From: Marmoricola sp. URHB0036
GTDB lineage: Bacteria; Actinomycetota; Actinomycetes; Propionibacteriales; Nocardioidaceae
Direction of reading: 5' to 3'
Length of the DNA: 64,000 nt
NCBI RefSeq assembly: GCF_000426045.1
Contig: NZ_AUEP01000004.1
Location: forward strand, 186,001-250,000
Shown here: one piece after another, positions 54,185 through 63,287 of the stretch
Layout of the letters: every line of letters starts with the position of its first letter
Numbering within the stretch: position 1 is the stretch's first letter
Made by a program: the position numbers and the translations under genes
Notes under the pieces: generated by a model
What the model was told of the DNA's origin: nothing
Database searches by the model: none
Seen by the model: only the letters and a program-made list of their open reading frames with translations

Positions 54185-56037
54185 GTGCGCCCGACGTCCG
54201 CGGTGTCGTACCCGTCCTGCGGCACGGTGAGCATCCGCTCGGCGGCGGCGCGCAGTCCGGCCCGCACGACCCACTCGTCCGCGTCAGGATCGAGATCACG
54301 GAGTACGTCGTCGGGGCAGGCCGGCACGGGGACGTGGGAGATCAGCTCGTGTCGCGGCCGCAGGTCGACCTCTCCGGGACCGAAGACCTCCTCGTGCATC
54401 TTCTCTCCCGGGCGCAGGCCGGTGTAGACGATGTCGACCGGCTTGCCGCTGAGCTCGATCAGCTGCTGGGCCACATCCGCGATCGAGACCGGGTCACCCA
54501 TGTCGAGCACCAGCACGTCGCCGCCCCCACCGATGGCGCCGGCCTGGATGACCAGCTGCACGGCCTCACGGATGGTCATGAAGAAGCGCGTGACGCGCGG
54601 ATCGGTGACCGTGACCGGTCCGCCCTGCGCGATCTGGGCGGTGAAGGTGGTCAGCACCGATCCGCGGCTGCCGAGGACGTTGCCGAAACGCACGCTCAGG
54701 TAGTCGCCGTCGGCGACCGCCCCCGCGGCCGCGGTGAGTCCCTCGGAGATCCGCTTGCTCCAGCCGAGAACGCTGCAGGGACTCGCCGCCTTGTCGGTCG
54801 AGATGTTCACGAACCTCACGACGTGGCACGCCCGGGCGGCGTCGAGGACCACCTGGGTGCCGCGGACGTTGGTCTTCACGGCCTCGCCGGGTGCACCCTC
54901 CAGGAGCGGCAGGTGCTTGAGCGCCGCGGCGTGGAAGACGACGTCGGGGCGGTGTCGCTGGAAGACCGCGTGCACCCGGGCGGCGTCCCGGATGTCGACC
55001 AGCTCGAGGTCGTCGGAGTTGGTCAGCGCCCGGCCGTCGATCGAGAGCTGCACCGCGTGCAGCGCCGATTCGTCCCGGTCGAGCATCACCAGCCGTTCGG
55101 GCCCGAACTGCGCGATCTGTCGACAGAGCTCGGACCCGATCGACCCGCCGGCGCCCGTCACCAGCACCCGCTGGTGGGCAAGGTACCCGGCGATCTCGTG
55201 GACGTCGGTCTCGATGGGCTTGCGGCCGAGGAAGTCCGTCACCTCGATGTCGCGGACGTCCTTCATCTGCAGCTGCGCGGGGTTCGTCAGGTCAGCGGTC
55301 GAGGGGACGACCTTGAGCTCGAGCCCGTGCTGCACCGCCTGCCGGTTGAACGTGCGCACCAGCTCCGAGGTCGCGCTCGGCACGGCCATGATGACGGTGC
55401 GAGCCCCGACGGAGTGGGCGACATTGGCGAAGTCGGTCGCCAGGCCCATGACCGGGACGCCGTTGAGACGGCGGTGCCGCTTCGCCGGGTCGTCGTCGAC
55501 GAGGGCGACGGGCTCCCAGGGGCACTCCGGGTCGCGCACCATGGACTGGATCAGCTGGGTGCCACCGAGCCCGGCGCCGATCACCACGACCGGACGGCGC
55601 GCACGGGTGTTGGGCGGGTGCACCTCGATCCACTCCCGCATCATCCGGTAGGCCGCACGGGCCCCCAGGAGCAGGGCGAAGGTCACGCAGGGCCCGATCA
55701 CCGTCACCGAGACACGCATGGGTGATCCGAGGAGGACGTTGACGATCATCGTCAGGGCGGCCACCACCGCCGCCAGGCCGGCGACCAGCACGGCGTCGTA
55801 GAACGACCCGATCTTGGCCCGCCCGTGGTGGAGGTGCAGAGGCAGGCCGAGCACCACGAAACCCAGGCCGCAGAGGACACCGGCCGCGGTCGCGGCACCG
55901 AGGTTCTGCACGTCGCTGTAGCCGACCGCCACCTGGACGGCCGCCATGCTGACGAACCCGGCGACCCAGCAGAGGAAGTCGTAGGCCACCAGCAGGTAGA
56001 CCCTGCCCCTCCTGGCCCGGACCAAGATGTCTCGCAC
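54181..56037 (-). CDS. Membrane-bound nucleotide-sugar 4,6-dehydratase (WbpM/CapD type)
   Basis: This is a 618-residue protein with four N-terminal membrane helices and two Rossmann modules: VVVIGAGLGGTQLIQ near 153 and VLVTGAGGSIGSELC near 290. WbpM/PglF enzymes dehydrate UDP-GlcNAc to a 4-keto-6-deoxy sugar. The STDKAASPCSVLGWSKR segment carries Ser and Lys of the active site; the usual Met of the S-M-K set reads as Leu (VLG). GTG 56037 has GAGGAG 5 bases upstream, so I prefer it to an earlier in-frame start at 56079. It supplies a deoxy-amino-sugar precursor for the polymer. Confidence 0.9.
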   Translation of the reverse strand: MRDILVRARRGRVYLLVAYDFLCWVAGFVSMAAVQVAVGYSDVQNLGAATAAGVLCGLGFVVLGLPLHLHHGRAKIGSFYDAVLVAGLAAVVAALTMIVNVLLGSPMRVSVTVIGPCVTFALLLGARAAYRMMREWIEVHPPNTRARRPVVVIGAGLGGTQLIQSMVRDPECPWEPVALVDDDPAKRHRRLNGVPVMGLATDFANVAHSVGARTVIMAVPSATSELVRTFNRQAVQHGLELKVVPSTADLTNPAQLQMKDVRDIEVTDFLGRKPIETDVHEIAGYLAHQRVLVTGAGGSIGSELCRQIAQFGPERLVMLDRDESALHAVQLSIDGRALTNSDDLELVDIRDAARVHAVFQRHRPDVVFHAAALKHLPLLEGAPGEAVKTNVRGTQVVLDAARACHVVRFVNISTDKAASPCSVLGWSKRISEGLTAAAGAVADGDYLSVRFGNVLGSRGSVLTTFTAQIAQGGPVTVTDPRVTRFFMTIREAVQLVIQAGAIGGGGDVLVLDMGDPVSIADVAQQLIELSGKPVDIVYTGLRPGEKMHEEVFGPGEVDLRPRHELISHVPVPACPDDVLRDLDPDADEWVVRAGLRAAAERMLTVPQDGYDTADVGRT

Positions 56038-56137
56038 GCCAACTCCTCGCGTCCCCTGAGAATGAGACCAACTCAACACAAGATGTCACGTGCGGGTCAT
56101 GTTCTGGCACACCGCACCGTTGTCAGGGCTGCGTGAT

Positions 56138-57469
56138 TCAGGCCCCTCCGGGGTCATCGTTCCCCGAGGGACGCGGCTTATGCCGGAATCCCAAGGGTTT
56201 GCGCCCACCGCCGCTCTCACCGGTGCGCGCGCCACGCAGCAGTACGCCGTCGGCGTACGACGCCAGGCCGCACGCGAGCGCGATCCACATGAAGCGGTTG
56301 CCGACGATGTCGCTCGAGGTCTGGGCGTTGACCAGCCAGTAGACGACCGTCGCGAACACCACGGCCTCCCGCGGGTCGGTGGTCACGCGTTGGAGCCGGA
56401 GCAGGGCCAGCACCGCCAGCAGCCCGAACGCGAGCACGGCCAGCAGGCCACCCTCGGAGAACGTCTCGGCGAAGATGTTGTGCGCGTAGGCGACGCCCGC
56501 ATCGTTCGCGACCTGGCCGCCGATGTCGCTGCGAAGGGCGAAGTCTCCCCAACCGATGCCGGCGGGCGAGATCGCCCCCAGGTGGATCGCATCGCTCAAC
56601 AGGTCCGTACGCAGGCTGTCGGCCAGGCCCGACTGCACGGACTCGACGATCCGCGCCCCGCCTGCTCCACCGGCCAGCCGTGCATACAGGTACGCCGCGA
56701 CGGCCACGGCGGCGCCGAACACAACCAGCAGGGCCCGGCGTCCGGCGAAGCACCGGCCGGTCAGCACCACGACGGCCAGCGTCAGCACCACCGCGATCAG
56801 CGGCCCGCGGCTGCCGATGTGCACCTGCACCATGCCGAAGCCCGCCGCCAGGGGCAGTGCCCACCACCATCGTCGGCGCGACCCGAGAGCGACCACCAGC
56901 AGGACCACGACCGTGGCACCGACAAGCCGCGAGGAGCTGATGGTGTCGACCATCGCCAGCGTGAAACGACCCGGTTGGAGGATGCGCGTCGGGTCGTTGA
57001 GCTCCAACGCCCCCACGGCGACGGCCGCACCGAAGATCGCCTGTGCCCACGCCCATGCCCACCTGGTGAGGGCGCTGTCCAGCAGCAGGATCGCCGCACA
57101 GAGCACCGGCAACAGGACGAACGCCATCGTGGCGAGCTTGGTCGGCCCGTACCCGTCGCCGCTGCTCATCAGGGCACCGGGCAGGAACCCGACGACGAGC
57201 AGCAGCAGCGGCCCGGTGACGGCGGGGTGGATGCGCAGTGGTTGGCCGAGCCGGTGCACCACGCACAGCGCCACGGCGGCGGTGCCGATCCAGACCGGTT
57301 CGACGGGCGACCAGACCATCAGCACCGAGTTGCGCAGGTTCCAGCTCGACGCCCACCAGGCCAGCGACACGGCGTACGCCCACGGGGCGATCCGGGCCTG
57401 GATGGTCGAGCCGGCACCGGTCCGCAGGACCCGGTCGGCCGCAGGCAACGGGACAGGCGTGCTGCTCAC
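56138..57469 (-). CDS. O-antigen ligase/polymerase-like membrane protein 2
   Basis: This is a 443-residue protein with ten to twelve hydrophobic helices. It belongs to the O-antigen ligase/Wzy superfamily, with HLGAISPAGIGWGDFALRSD and AYAHNIFAETFSEGGLLAVLAFG in the long outer loop. It starts at GTG 57469 with GGAGG upstream. It is divergent from the chain-length regulator, so the pair may act together as polymerase and length control, leaving the other such protein (43661-45016) as a ligase or second polymerase. Confidence 0.84.
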   Translation of the reverse strand: MSSTPVPLPAADRVLRTGAGSTIQARIAPWAYAVSLAWWASSWNLRNSVLMVWSPVEPVWIGTAAVALCVVHRLGQPLRIHPAVTGPLLLLVVGFLPGALMSSGDGYGPTKLATMAFVLLPVLCAAILLLDSALTRWAWAWAQAIFGAAVAVGALELNDPTRILQPGRFTLAMVDTISSSRLVGATVVVLLVVALGSRRRWWWALPLAAGFGMVQVHIGSRGPLIAVVLTLAVVVLTGRCFAGRRALLVVFGAAVAVAAYLYARLAGGAGGARIVESVQSGLADSLRTDLLSDAIHLGAISPAGIGWGDFALRSDIGGQVANDAGVAYAHNIFAETFSEGGLLAVLAFGLLAVLALLRLQRVTTDPREAVVFATVVYWLVNAQTSSDIVGNRFMWIALACGLASYADGVLLRGARTGESGGGRKPLGFRHKPRPSGNDDPGGA

Positions 57470-57502
57470 AACGACCTCCGTCCCGGCGGCTGGCTGGCCC
57501 CG

Positions 57503-57574
57503 ACCCTAACCGTGCCGCGACGCGCCTCACCCTCTGGCGCGCGTCGAGGCGAGCGTGTCCGGGTCCCCTAGGGT
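57503..57574. promoter_or_regulatory. Candidate divergent promoters between polymerase and chain-length genes
   Basis: TAGGGT, a good -10 hexamer for a high-GC actinobacterium, occurs on the minus strand at 57508-57503 (towards the polymerase) and on the plus strand at 57569-57574 (towards the chain-length gene). No convincing -35 is seen for either. The 153-base spacer has no other feature. Confidence 0.4.
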
Positions 57575-57622
57575 GGGGCCCCGAGCGACCCGGGCAGGTC
57601 GATCGACAGCGAGGGGGCACCG

Positions 57623-58891
57623 GTGACGCCAGTCCAGTACCTGCGGGCCTTCGCGCGCGGGTGGTGGATCATCGTGCTCTGCGTGGTCGCGGGCACGGCC
57701 CTCACCCTGCTGCTCGACCAGCTGGCCACCTCGACGTACACCTCGACCTCCAACGTCCTGGTCTCCCCCGTGCGGACGGCCCACACGACGTCGTCCGATG
57801 CCTACTCCGCCGCCCTGCTGGCCCAGCAACGGATGGCGTCGTACGTCGAGATCGCCGGTGGGGACACCGTGGCCCAGGATGTCCTCGAGCGGCTCGACCT
57901 GCACCTCAGCGTGGACCAGCTCGAGGACCGGATCGCGGTCTCGGTGCGCACCGGCACCACGCTGCTGACCATCAGTGTGCGCGACCCCCATGCCGACGAA
58001 ACCCGACAGATCGCAGCCCATGCAGCGGAGTCGGTCGCGACGGTCATCGACCGGATCGAGGCCACCCGCGGTGAGGGTCGCCCCGTCCTTCGGGCAGCAG
58101 TCGTGAGCCAGGAGCGGCCGGCCGTCTCGGCCACGGCGGCCCCGGCCTGGCGCAACCCCGTGGTCGGTGCCGTCGCAAGCCTGCTGGTGGGGCTCGGGCT
58201 GGCCGTGGCGGTGGCGAGGCTCGACCCCCGGTTGCGCGACGAGGACCAGGTCGTCGACGCCCTGGGCGCGCCGGTGCTGGGGGTGCTGCCCGGACCGGCC
58301 GAGCAGCATGACGAGGCGGTCCGCGAGCTCCGCACCAGCCTCTTCTTCCAGCTCCCCGGTGCGGACAGGTGCCTCTCGGTCGCCGTCAGCAGTCCGCACG
58401 CCGTGGAGGGAGTGCCGCAGCTGTCGAGCGCCGTCGCGAGCGCCCTCGCGGACACCGGCGCGCGTGTGCTGCTCGTGGAGGGTGACCTGCTCGACCCCCG
58501 CCTGGCCGCCCTTCTCGAGCTCAACGCCGCAGGTGCCGGGCTGACGGACTACCTCGACGGCGGTGCCACGATCGACGACGTGACCCGGAAGCACGCCGCG
58601 TCCGGTGTCGACGTCATCGTCGCGGGGACGACGCCGACCAACCCGGCCGACCTGCTCCACTCGCCGGCCCTCGGCCAGCTGGTCGAGGATGCCGCACACC
58701 GCTACGACTTCGTGCTGGTGACCGCCCCGCCCACGACCGTCGGGACCGACGCGGCCGCCCTGGCCGCCCGCTGCGACGGCGTGCTGCTCACGGTCGTGCG
58801 CGGGCGTACGACGGAGCCGGAGGTGGTCGCGGCCCGGACCCAGTTCGAGCGGGTGCACACTCCGGTGCTCGGTGCTGTGCTCGTGTCCTGA
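57623..58891 (+). CDS. Wzz-type chain-length regulator with degenerate BY-kinase-like domain
   Basis: This is a 422-residue polysaccharide co-polymerase. An N-terminal membrane helix (about 14-32), an outer Wzz domain and a second helix (about 180-199) precede a cytosolic ParA/BY-kinase-like fold (230-422). That fold has lost its catalytic motifs: the Walker A position reads VSSPHAVEGVPQLSSAV with no GKS/T, Walker A' reads VLLVEGDLLDPRL, and Walker B reads FVLVTAPP without Asp. No C-terminal tyrosine cluster is present. It is the only plus-strand gene within the minus-strand part of the polysaccharide locus. Confidence 0.88.
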   Translation: MTPVQYLRAFARGWWIIVLCVVAGTALTLLLDQLATSTYTSTSNVLVSPVRTAHTTSSDAYSAALLAQQRMASYVEIAGGDTVAQDVLERLDLHLSVDQLEDRIAVSVRTGTTLLTISVRDPHADETRQIAAHAAESVATVIDRIEATRGEGRPVLRAAVVSQERPAVSATAAPAWRNPVVGAVASLLVGLGLAVAVARLDPRLRDEDQVVDALGAPVLGVLPGPAEQHDEAVRELRTSLFFQLPGADRCLSVAVSSPHAVEGVPQLSSAVASALADTGARVLLVEGDLLDPRLAALLELNAAGAGLTDYLDGGATIDDVTRKHAASGVDVIVAGTTPTNPADLLHSPALGQLVEDAAHRYDFVLVTAPPTTVGTDAAALAARCDGVLLTVVRGRTTEPEVVAARTQFERVHTPVLGAVLVS

Positions 58892-58898
58892 CCCGCCG

Positions 58899-59891
58899 TC
58901 ACCCGAACGCAGGAGCACCCAGCATCCGCGGCAGCGAGAGGTAGCCGGCGAGGACCGCCAGGCACCCGACCGACGCCAGCCCTGCCGGGAGCACCGCGAC
59001 CAGCAGGCAGCACGAGGCGCTGGCGCCGGCGACCAGCAGCGCCACCGTGAGGTGCGGCCAGCGTCGGTGGTCGAGGACGCGTTGGTAGACGTGCAGCCGG
59101 TGCGCCTCGCGCCAGCGGTCGCCGCGCGCGACACGGCGTGCCAACGTGACCGCGACGTCGGCGAGGTAGACCAGCAGCGGCGCGACGGCGCCGAGGAGAC
59201 CGCTGCCGGACGCCCAGGTGCCGACCGCGAGCAGGGCCACGACCGCGCCGACGAAATAGCTGCCGCTGTCACCGAGGAAGACGCGTGCCGTCGGCGCGTT
59301 CCACGGCAGGAAGCCCAGCGCCGCTCCCAGCAGGGCCGCCCCGAGGACGGAGAGGAGGCGATGGTCGTCCTGGAGGCCGACCACGAGGTACCACCCGCCG
59401 CACACCATCGCGAAAAGCGCCGAGATGCCGTTGATGCCGTCCATGAAGTTGACCGCGTTCACGGTCCACAGCACCAGAGCGATCCCGACCGCAGCGGCGA
59501 CCACACGCAGGAGCAGTGCCGTGCCGTCCAGCGAGGACACACCGCTCGCGATGTAGGAGACGACGAGGGCGACGCCGGCGACGAGCTGCACCAGCAGCCG
59601 GATCTCGGGCGACAGCGACCGGACGTCGTCGACCAGACCGAGCACGGCGAGCGGAACCGCGAAGACCAGAAGCGGCACCAGCACGACCTGGCCGGCACCG
59701 GCCGCCACGCAGGCGATCACCACTGCCACGGTCACGGCCACCCCGCCGCCACGGGGTATCTCCCCGCGGTGCGAGGAACGGACCGAGGCGGCGTCGACCA
59801 CCCGCCACCGGCGTAGGACCGGAACGGACAGTCCGACCAACGTGACCGCCGACACCGTGGCGACCAGGAAGGCGACCCACGAGTCAGCCAC
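58899..59891 (-). CDS. WecA/TagO-type undecaprenyl-phosphate sugar-1-phosphate transferase
   Basis: This is a 330-residue membrane enzyme with about eleven helices of the MraY/WecA superfamily, which starts glycan assembly by placing a sugar phosphate on undecaprenyl phosphate. LGLVDDVRSLSPE, NAVNFMDGINGIS, FLGDSGSYFVG and the cytosolic His motif EAHRLHVYQRV are all present. GTG 59891 overlaps the SDR stop by 8 bases. Its stop lies 7 bases from that of the convergent chain-length gene, with no terminator between. Confidence 0.92.
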   Translation of the reverse strand: MADSWVAFLVATVSAVTLVGLSVPVLRRWRVVDAASVRSSHRGEIPRGGGVAVTVAVVIACVAAGAGQVVLVPLLVFAVPLAVLGLVDDVRSLSPEIRLLVQLVAGVALVVSYIASGVSSLDGTALLLRVVAAAVGIALVLWTVNAVNFMDGINGISALFAMVCGGWYLVVGLQDDHRLLSVLGAALLGAALGFLPWNAPTARVFLGDSGSYFVGAVVALLAVGTWASGSGLLGAVAPLLVYLADVAVTLARRVARGDRWREAHRLHVYQRVLDHRRWPHLTVALLVAGASASCCLLVAVLPAGLASVGCLAVLAGYLSLPRMLGAPAFG

Positions 59892-60801
59892 TCCGCACCT
59901 CGCGACCCAGGCGTCGCCACGCGTCCTCCGCGTCGGCCGTCGGTCGGAGCTCTCGGCCCAACCAGGTGGGCTCGACCGGCTGGCCGAAGAGCAGCACCTC
60001 CGCACGTCGTCCCCACCCTGCGTGGCGCAGGCCGGCGGCCCGGACGACTGTCCGCGCGACCGCGTTCGGCAGACGGAGAGGCCGTCGTCCACCCAGGAGC
60101 CAGGAGAGCTCGTACGGCGAGAGCCCGTCCCCGGTGTGGGCCACGACCACGGGCGGATCGGCGTGCTCCAGCAGGAACCCGATCGCCGTGCACATCGAGT
60201 CGACGGTCAGCTGCGGGCTCGGTCCGTCCGGTGTCCGCGCCACCACGCTGAGCCTGGACGAGGCCAGTCGCACCAGCGACCGGGTCGTCGGGCGCGAGGC
60301 GACCTGCACGCCCACCGGACGGTAGATCACCAACCGGGTCGGGCCAGGAGCCTCGGCGAGGAGCAGGTCCTCGCCCACGGCCTTGGACCTCGCGTACGCC
60401 GAGTGCGGCTGGTGCCGCTCGCTGTCATCCAACCGGAGCCGGCCCTGGACAGCGGCACTGCTGACGTGCACGAAACGGGGAACCCCGGCGCGAGCACAGG
60501 CGCGCAGCAGGCACAACGGCAGCACCGCGTTGGGCCACAGGAAGGCGGCGTCGTCGGAGGAGACGGGATCGGCGTTCCCGGCGGCGTTGACCACTGCCTC
60601 CAGTCCACCGAGGTCGAGCTCCTCCGACTCCTCCTGCGCGGCCGCGACCCAGGTGTCGCGACCGTCCGACGGCGACAGCCGTGGCCCGCGGGGAGCACGC
60701 AGCGGCACCACGTCACGACCTCGGGCCCGTAGGTGGGCCGACACCGCACCGCCCACGAGCCCATGGGCACCGAACACCCCGACCCGAGCGCCCGGTGCCA
60801 T
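59884..60801 (-). CDS. NAD-dependent epimerase/dehydratase (SDR)
   Basis: This is a 305-residue extended SDR enzyme with GVFGAHGLVGGAVSAHL for NAD binding, HVSSAAVQGRLRL with the active serine and SAYARSKAVGEDLLL with the YxxxK pair. The first loop is longer and more charged than in UDP-sugar 4-epimerases, and the C-terminal third (SPYELSWLLGGRRPLRLP) is of the kind found with WecA-like genes. ATG 60801 overlaps the wecC stop by one base. It is probably a nucleotide-sugar or lipid-linked sugar epimerase or reductase; the substrate is unclear. Confidence 0.82.
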   Translation of the reverse strand: MAPGARVGVFGAHGLVGGAVSAHLRARGRDVVPLRAPRGPRLSPSDGRDTWVAAAQEESEELDLGGLEAVVNAAGNADPVSSDDAAFLWPNAVLPLCLLRACARAGVPRFVHVSSAAVQGRLRLDDSERHQPHSAYARSKAVGEDLLLAEAPGPTRLVIYRPVGVQVASRPTTRSLVRLASSRLSVVARTPDGPSPQLTVDSMCTAIGFLLEHADPPVVVAHTGDGLSPYELSWLLGGRRPLRLPNAVARTVVRAAGLRHAGWGRRAEVLLFGQPVEPTWLGRELRPTADAEDAWRRLGREVRSG

Positions 60802-62063
60802 CAACCGGTCCTGCTTCCTCGCCAGATCCCCCTGGTGTCCACGACCTGCTTGTCCTCCAGCAGGGCCGGGTCGAGGTCGACGAACGCCGCGTGGTGCACG
60901 AGCAGCAGCACGACGTCGCTGCGGTCGAGGGCCTCGGCGAGGTCGTCGAGCACGACGTTGTCGTACGGCGCCAGGGCGGCCGGCAGCTTCTCGGCGTACG
61001 GCTCGACGGCCAGCAGGTGCAGGTCGGGCCGGGACTCGGCGAGCCGCTGGACGACGGTCACGGCCGGGCTCTCCCGCATGTCGTCGACGTCGGGCTTGAA
61101 CGCCAGCCCCAGGCACGCCACGGTGGCGCCCGTGGCCGCGACACCGTCGACGCGGTCGACGACCTGCTGGGGCCGGGCATCGTTGACCTCGCGTGCCTGG
61201 CGGATCAACCGGGCCTGCTCGGGAGCCGCTGCCGCGATGAACCACGGATCGACGGCGATGCAGTGCCCGCCCACACCGGGACCGGGCTGGAGCACCTGCA
61301 CGCGCGGGTGGTGGTTGGCCAGCTCGATGACCTGCCAGACGTCGAGCCCGAGGTGGTCGCACACCTCGGCGAGCTCGTTGGCGAAGGCGATGTTGACGTC
61401 ACGGAAGGTGTTCTCCACCAGCTTGGCCATCTCGGCGCTGGCCGCGTCGGTCAGGGAGATCTCACCCTCGACGAACAGCTCGTAGAGCGACGCGGCCCGG
61501 CGACCGCACTCCGGCGTGAGCCCGCCGACGACGCGGTCGTTGCTGACCAGCTCGTCGAGGGTGTGGCCCGGCAGCACCCGCTCGGGACAGTGCGCGATGT
61601 GCACGTCCGGTGACTCCGGGTGCTCGTGGGGAAGGCGCAGGTCCGGGCGTTCCTCGGCGATCCAGGCGCTCATCCTGGCCGTCGACCCCGGCGGACAGGT
61701 CGACTCCAGGATCACCAGCTCGTCACCGCGCAGCAGCGGGGCGATCGCGCGCGCTGCCTGCTCGACGTGGCGCAAGTCCGGCTGGTGGTCGTCGACGAAC
61801 GGTGTGGGCACGGCGACCACGTAGACGTCGGCCGCCACCATGTCGGCCGACGCCGTGAGCCTCCCGGCGTCGACCACCCGACGGACGACCTCGTCGAGGT
61901 CCGGCTCGACGATGTGCACGGTGCCACGGTTGAGTGCCTCGACGACCCGTGGGTCGGTGTCCACGCCGTGCACGCGGAGACCGTGGTCGGCCAGGACCGC
62001 GCTCGTGGGCAGGCCGATGTAGCCCAGCCCGATGACGGCCACGCCACGCTCGTAGGACGTCAC
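60801..62063 (-). CDS. wecC: UDP-N-acetyl-D-mannosamine dehydrogenase
   Basis: This enzyme oxidises UDP-ManNAc to UDP-ManNAcA. The 420-residue protein has VIGLGYIGLPTSAVLA, ILESTCPPGSTARM, ENTFRDVNIAFANELAE and the catalytic cysteine in GPGVGGHCIAVDPWF. The last motif is typical of WecC, as opposed to the HCLPVDP of the other dehydrogenase in this window. It starts at GTG 62063 and overlaps the wecB stop, so the two are coupled and form the standard UDP-GlcNAc to UDP-ManNAcA pathway. Confidence 0.93.
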   Translation of the reverse strand: MTSYERGVAVIGLGYIGLPTSAVLADHGLRVHGVDTDPRVVEALNRGTVHIVEPDLDEVVRRVVDAGRLTASADMVAADVYVVAVPTPFVDDHQPDLRHVEQAARAIAPLLRGDELVILESTCPPGSTARMSAWIAEERPDLRLPHEHPESPDVHIAHCPERVLPGHTLDELVSNDRVVGGLTPECGRRAASLYELFVEGEISLTDAASAEMAKLVENTFRDVNIAFANELAEVCDHLGLDVWQVIELANHHPRVQVLQPGPGVGGHCIAVDPWFIAAAAPEQARLIRQAREVNDARPQQVVDRVDGVAATGATVACLGLAFKPDVDDMRESPAVTVVQRLAESRPDLHLLAVEPYAEKLPAALAPYDNVVLDDLAEALDRSDVVLLLVHHAAFVDLDPALLEDKQVVDTRGIWRGSRTG

Positions 62064-63253
62064 GGGCGCCCCTGGGCGGTCACCGGCTCCGCTGCCGGCG
62101 CATCCAGGTCAGCGACCACGAACGGCTCGGGCATGGGGCCCAGGCCCAGCAAGAAACGGATCGCGCCCGTGCTCCGCCGAGCGGCCTCCCCGTCGCCGTA
62201 GGGGTTCACGGCCCGCGCCATCTCGGCGTACGCCGTGGGGTCGTCGAGAAGACGCTCGATCTCGTGGGCCACTCGTTGCCGGTCGGTGCCGATCAGCCGC
62301 ACGACTCCGGCCTCGACTCCCTCCGGGCGCTCGGTGGTGTCGCGCAGCACCAGGACCGGCTTGCCGAAGCTCGGCGCCTCCTCCTGCACGCCGCCGGAGT
62401 CGGTGACGACGAGCCGGCACCGGGCCATCAGGTGGGCGAACTCGGCGTAGGCGAGCGGCTCGGTCAGGATCACGTTGGGCAGCTCGCCGAGGGCAGGCTG
62501 CACGGCGTCACGCACCACCGAGTTGCGATGCAGCGGGAGCAGTACGTCGAGCTCGGGATGGTCCCGGGCGACATCACCGATGGCCGCCACTGCCTGCTGC
62601 ATGGGCTCTCCCCATGACTCGCGGCGATGGGTGGTCACCAGCACAAGCGGCCGGTCGCGACCCAGGGACGCCACCCGCTCGTCGGTGAACGCGACCGGCT
62701 GCTGCACCGCCCACTGCAGGGCGTCGACGACGGTGTTGCCGGTGACCAGGATCGTCGCCGGATCGACCGACTCGAGCTCGAGGTTGCGTCGGGCCGTCGC
62801 GGTCGGCGCCAGGTGCAGCGACGTGACGACACCGGTCAGCCGGCGGTTCGCCTCCTCGGGGAACGGCGAGCGGAGGTTGCCGGTGCGCAGGCCGGCCTCC
62901 AGGTGGACCACGGGGACGCCGGCCAGGAACGCGGCGAGCGACGCGGCGAAGGCACTGGTGGTGTCGCCCTGCACCACCACGGCGTCCGGTCGCTCGGCCT
63001 CTAGCACGCGCTCGAGCTCACTCAGGACCGCCCGCGCCACCGCGTTGGGGGTGGCTCCGTGGCTCATCAGGTCGAGGTCGACGTCCGGCGTGATCCGGAA
63101 GAAGGAGTGGACCTGGTCGAGCATCTCCCGGTGCTGACCGGTGACGACCACCTGCGTGCGGAGGTCGCCGTCGGCACGCAGGGCGCGCACGAGTGGGGCG
63201 AGCTTGATCGCTTCGGGACGGGTGCCGTAGACGACCAGGATGTGCTTCCGCAT
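62060..63253 (-). CDS. wecB: UDP-N-acetylglucosamine 2-epimerase (non-hydrolysing)
   Basis: This enzyme interconverts UDP-GlcNAc and UDP-ManNAc. The 397-residue GT-B-fold protein has VVYGTRPEAIKLAPLVRAL, VQGDTTSAFAASLAA, HLEAGLRTGNLRSPFPEE, THRRESWGEP and TDSGGVQEEAPSFGKPVLVLR, all family hallmarks. GAGGAGGG lies before ATG 63253. It uses the UDP-GlcNAc whose precursors are made by the GlmS and GlmM encoded upstream. Confidence 0.96.
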   Translation of the reverse strand: MRKHILVVYGTRPEAIKLAPLVRALRADGDLRTQVVVTGQHREMLDQVHSFFRITPDVDLDLMSHGATPNAVARAVLSELERVLEAERPDAVVVQGDTTSAFAASLAAFLAGVPVVHLEAGLRTGNLRSPFPEEANRRLTGVVTSLHLAPTATARRNLELESVDPATILVTGNTVVDALQWAVQQPVAFTDERVASLGRDRPLVLVTTHRRESWGEPMQQAVAAIGDVARDHPELDVLLPLHRNSVVRDAVQPALGELPNVILTEPLAYAEFAHLMARCRLVVTDSGGVQEEAPSFGKPVLVLRDTTERPEGVEAGVVRLIGTDRQRVAHEIERLLDDPTAYAEMARAVNPYGDGEAARRSTGAIRFLLGLGPMPEPFVVADLDAPAAEPVTAQGRP

Positions 63254-63287
63254 GGGCCTGCCCTCCTCACGTCCGCGTCCCGAGACA

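Noticed and set aside
57623-58891. Functional BY-kinase
   Set aside because: There is no GKS/T in the Walker A position, no Asp in Walker B and no tyrosine-rich tail.
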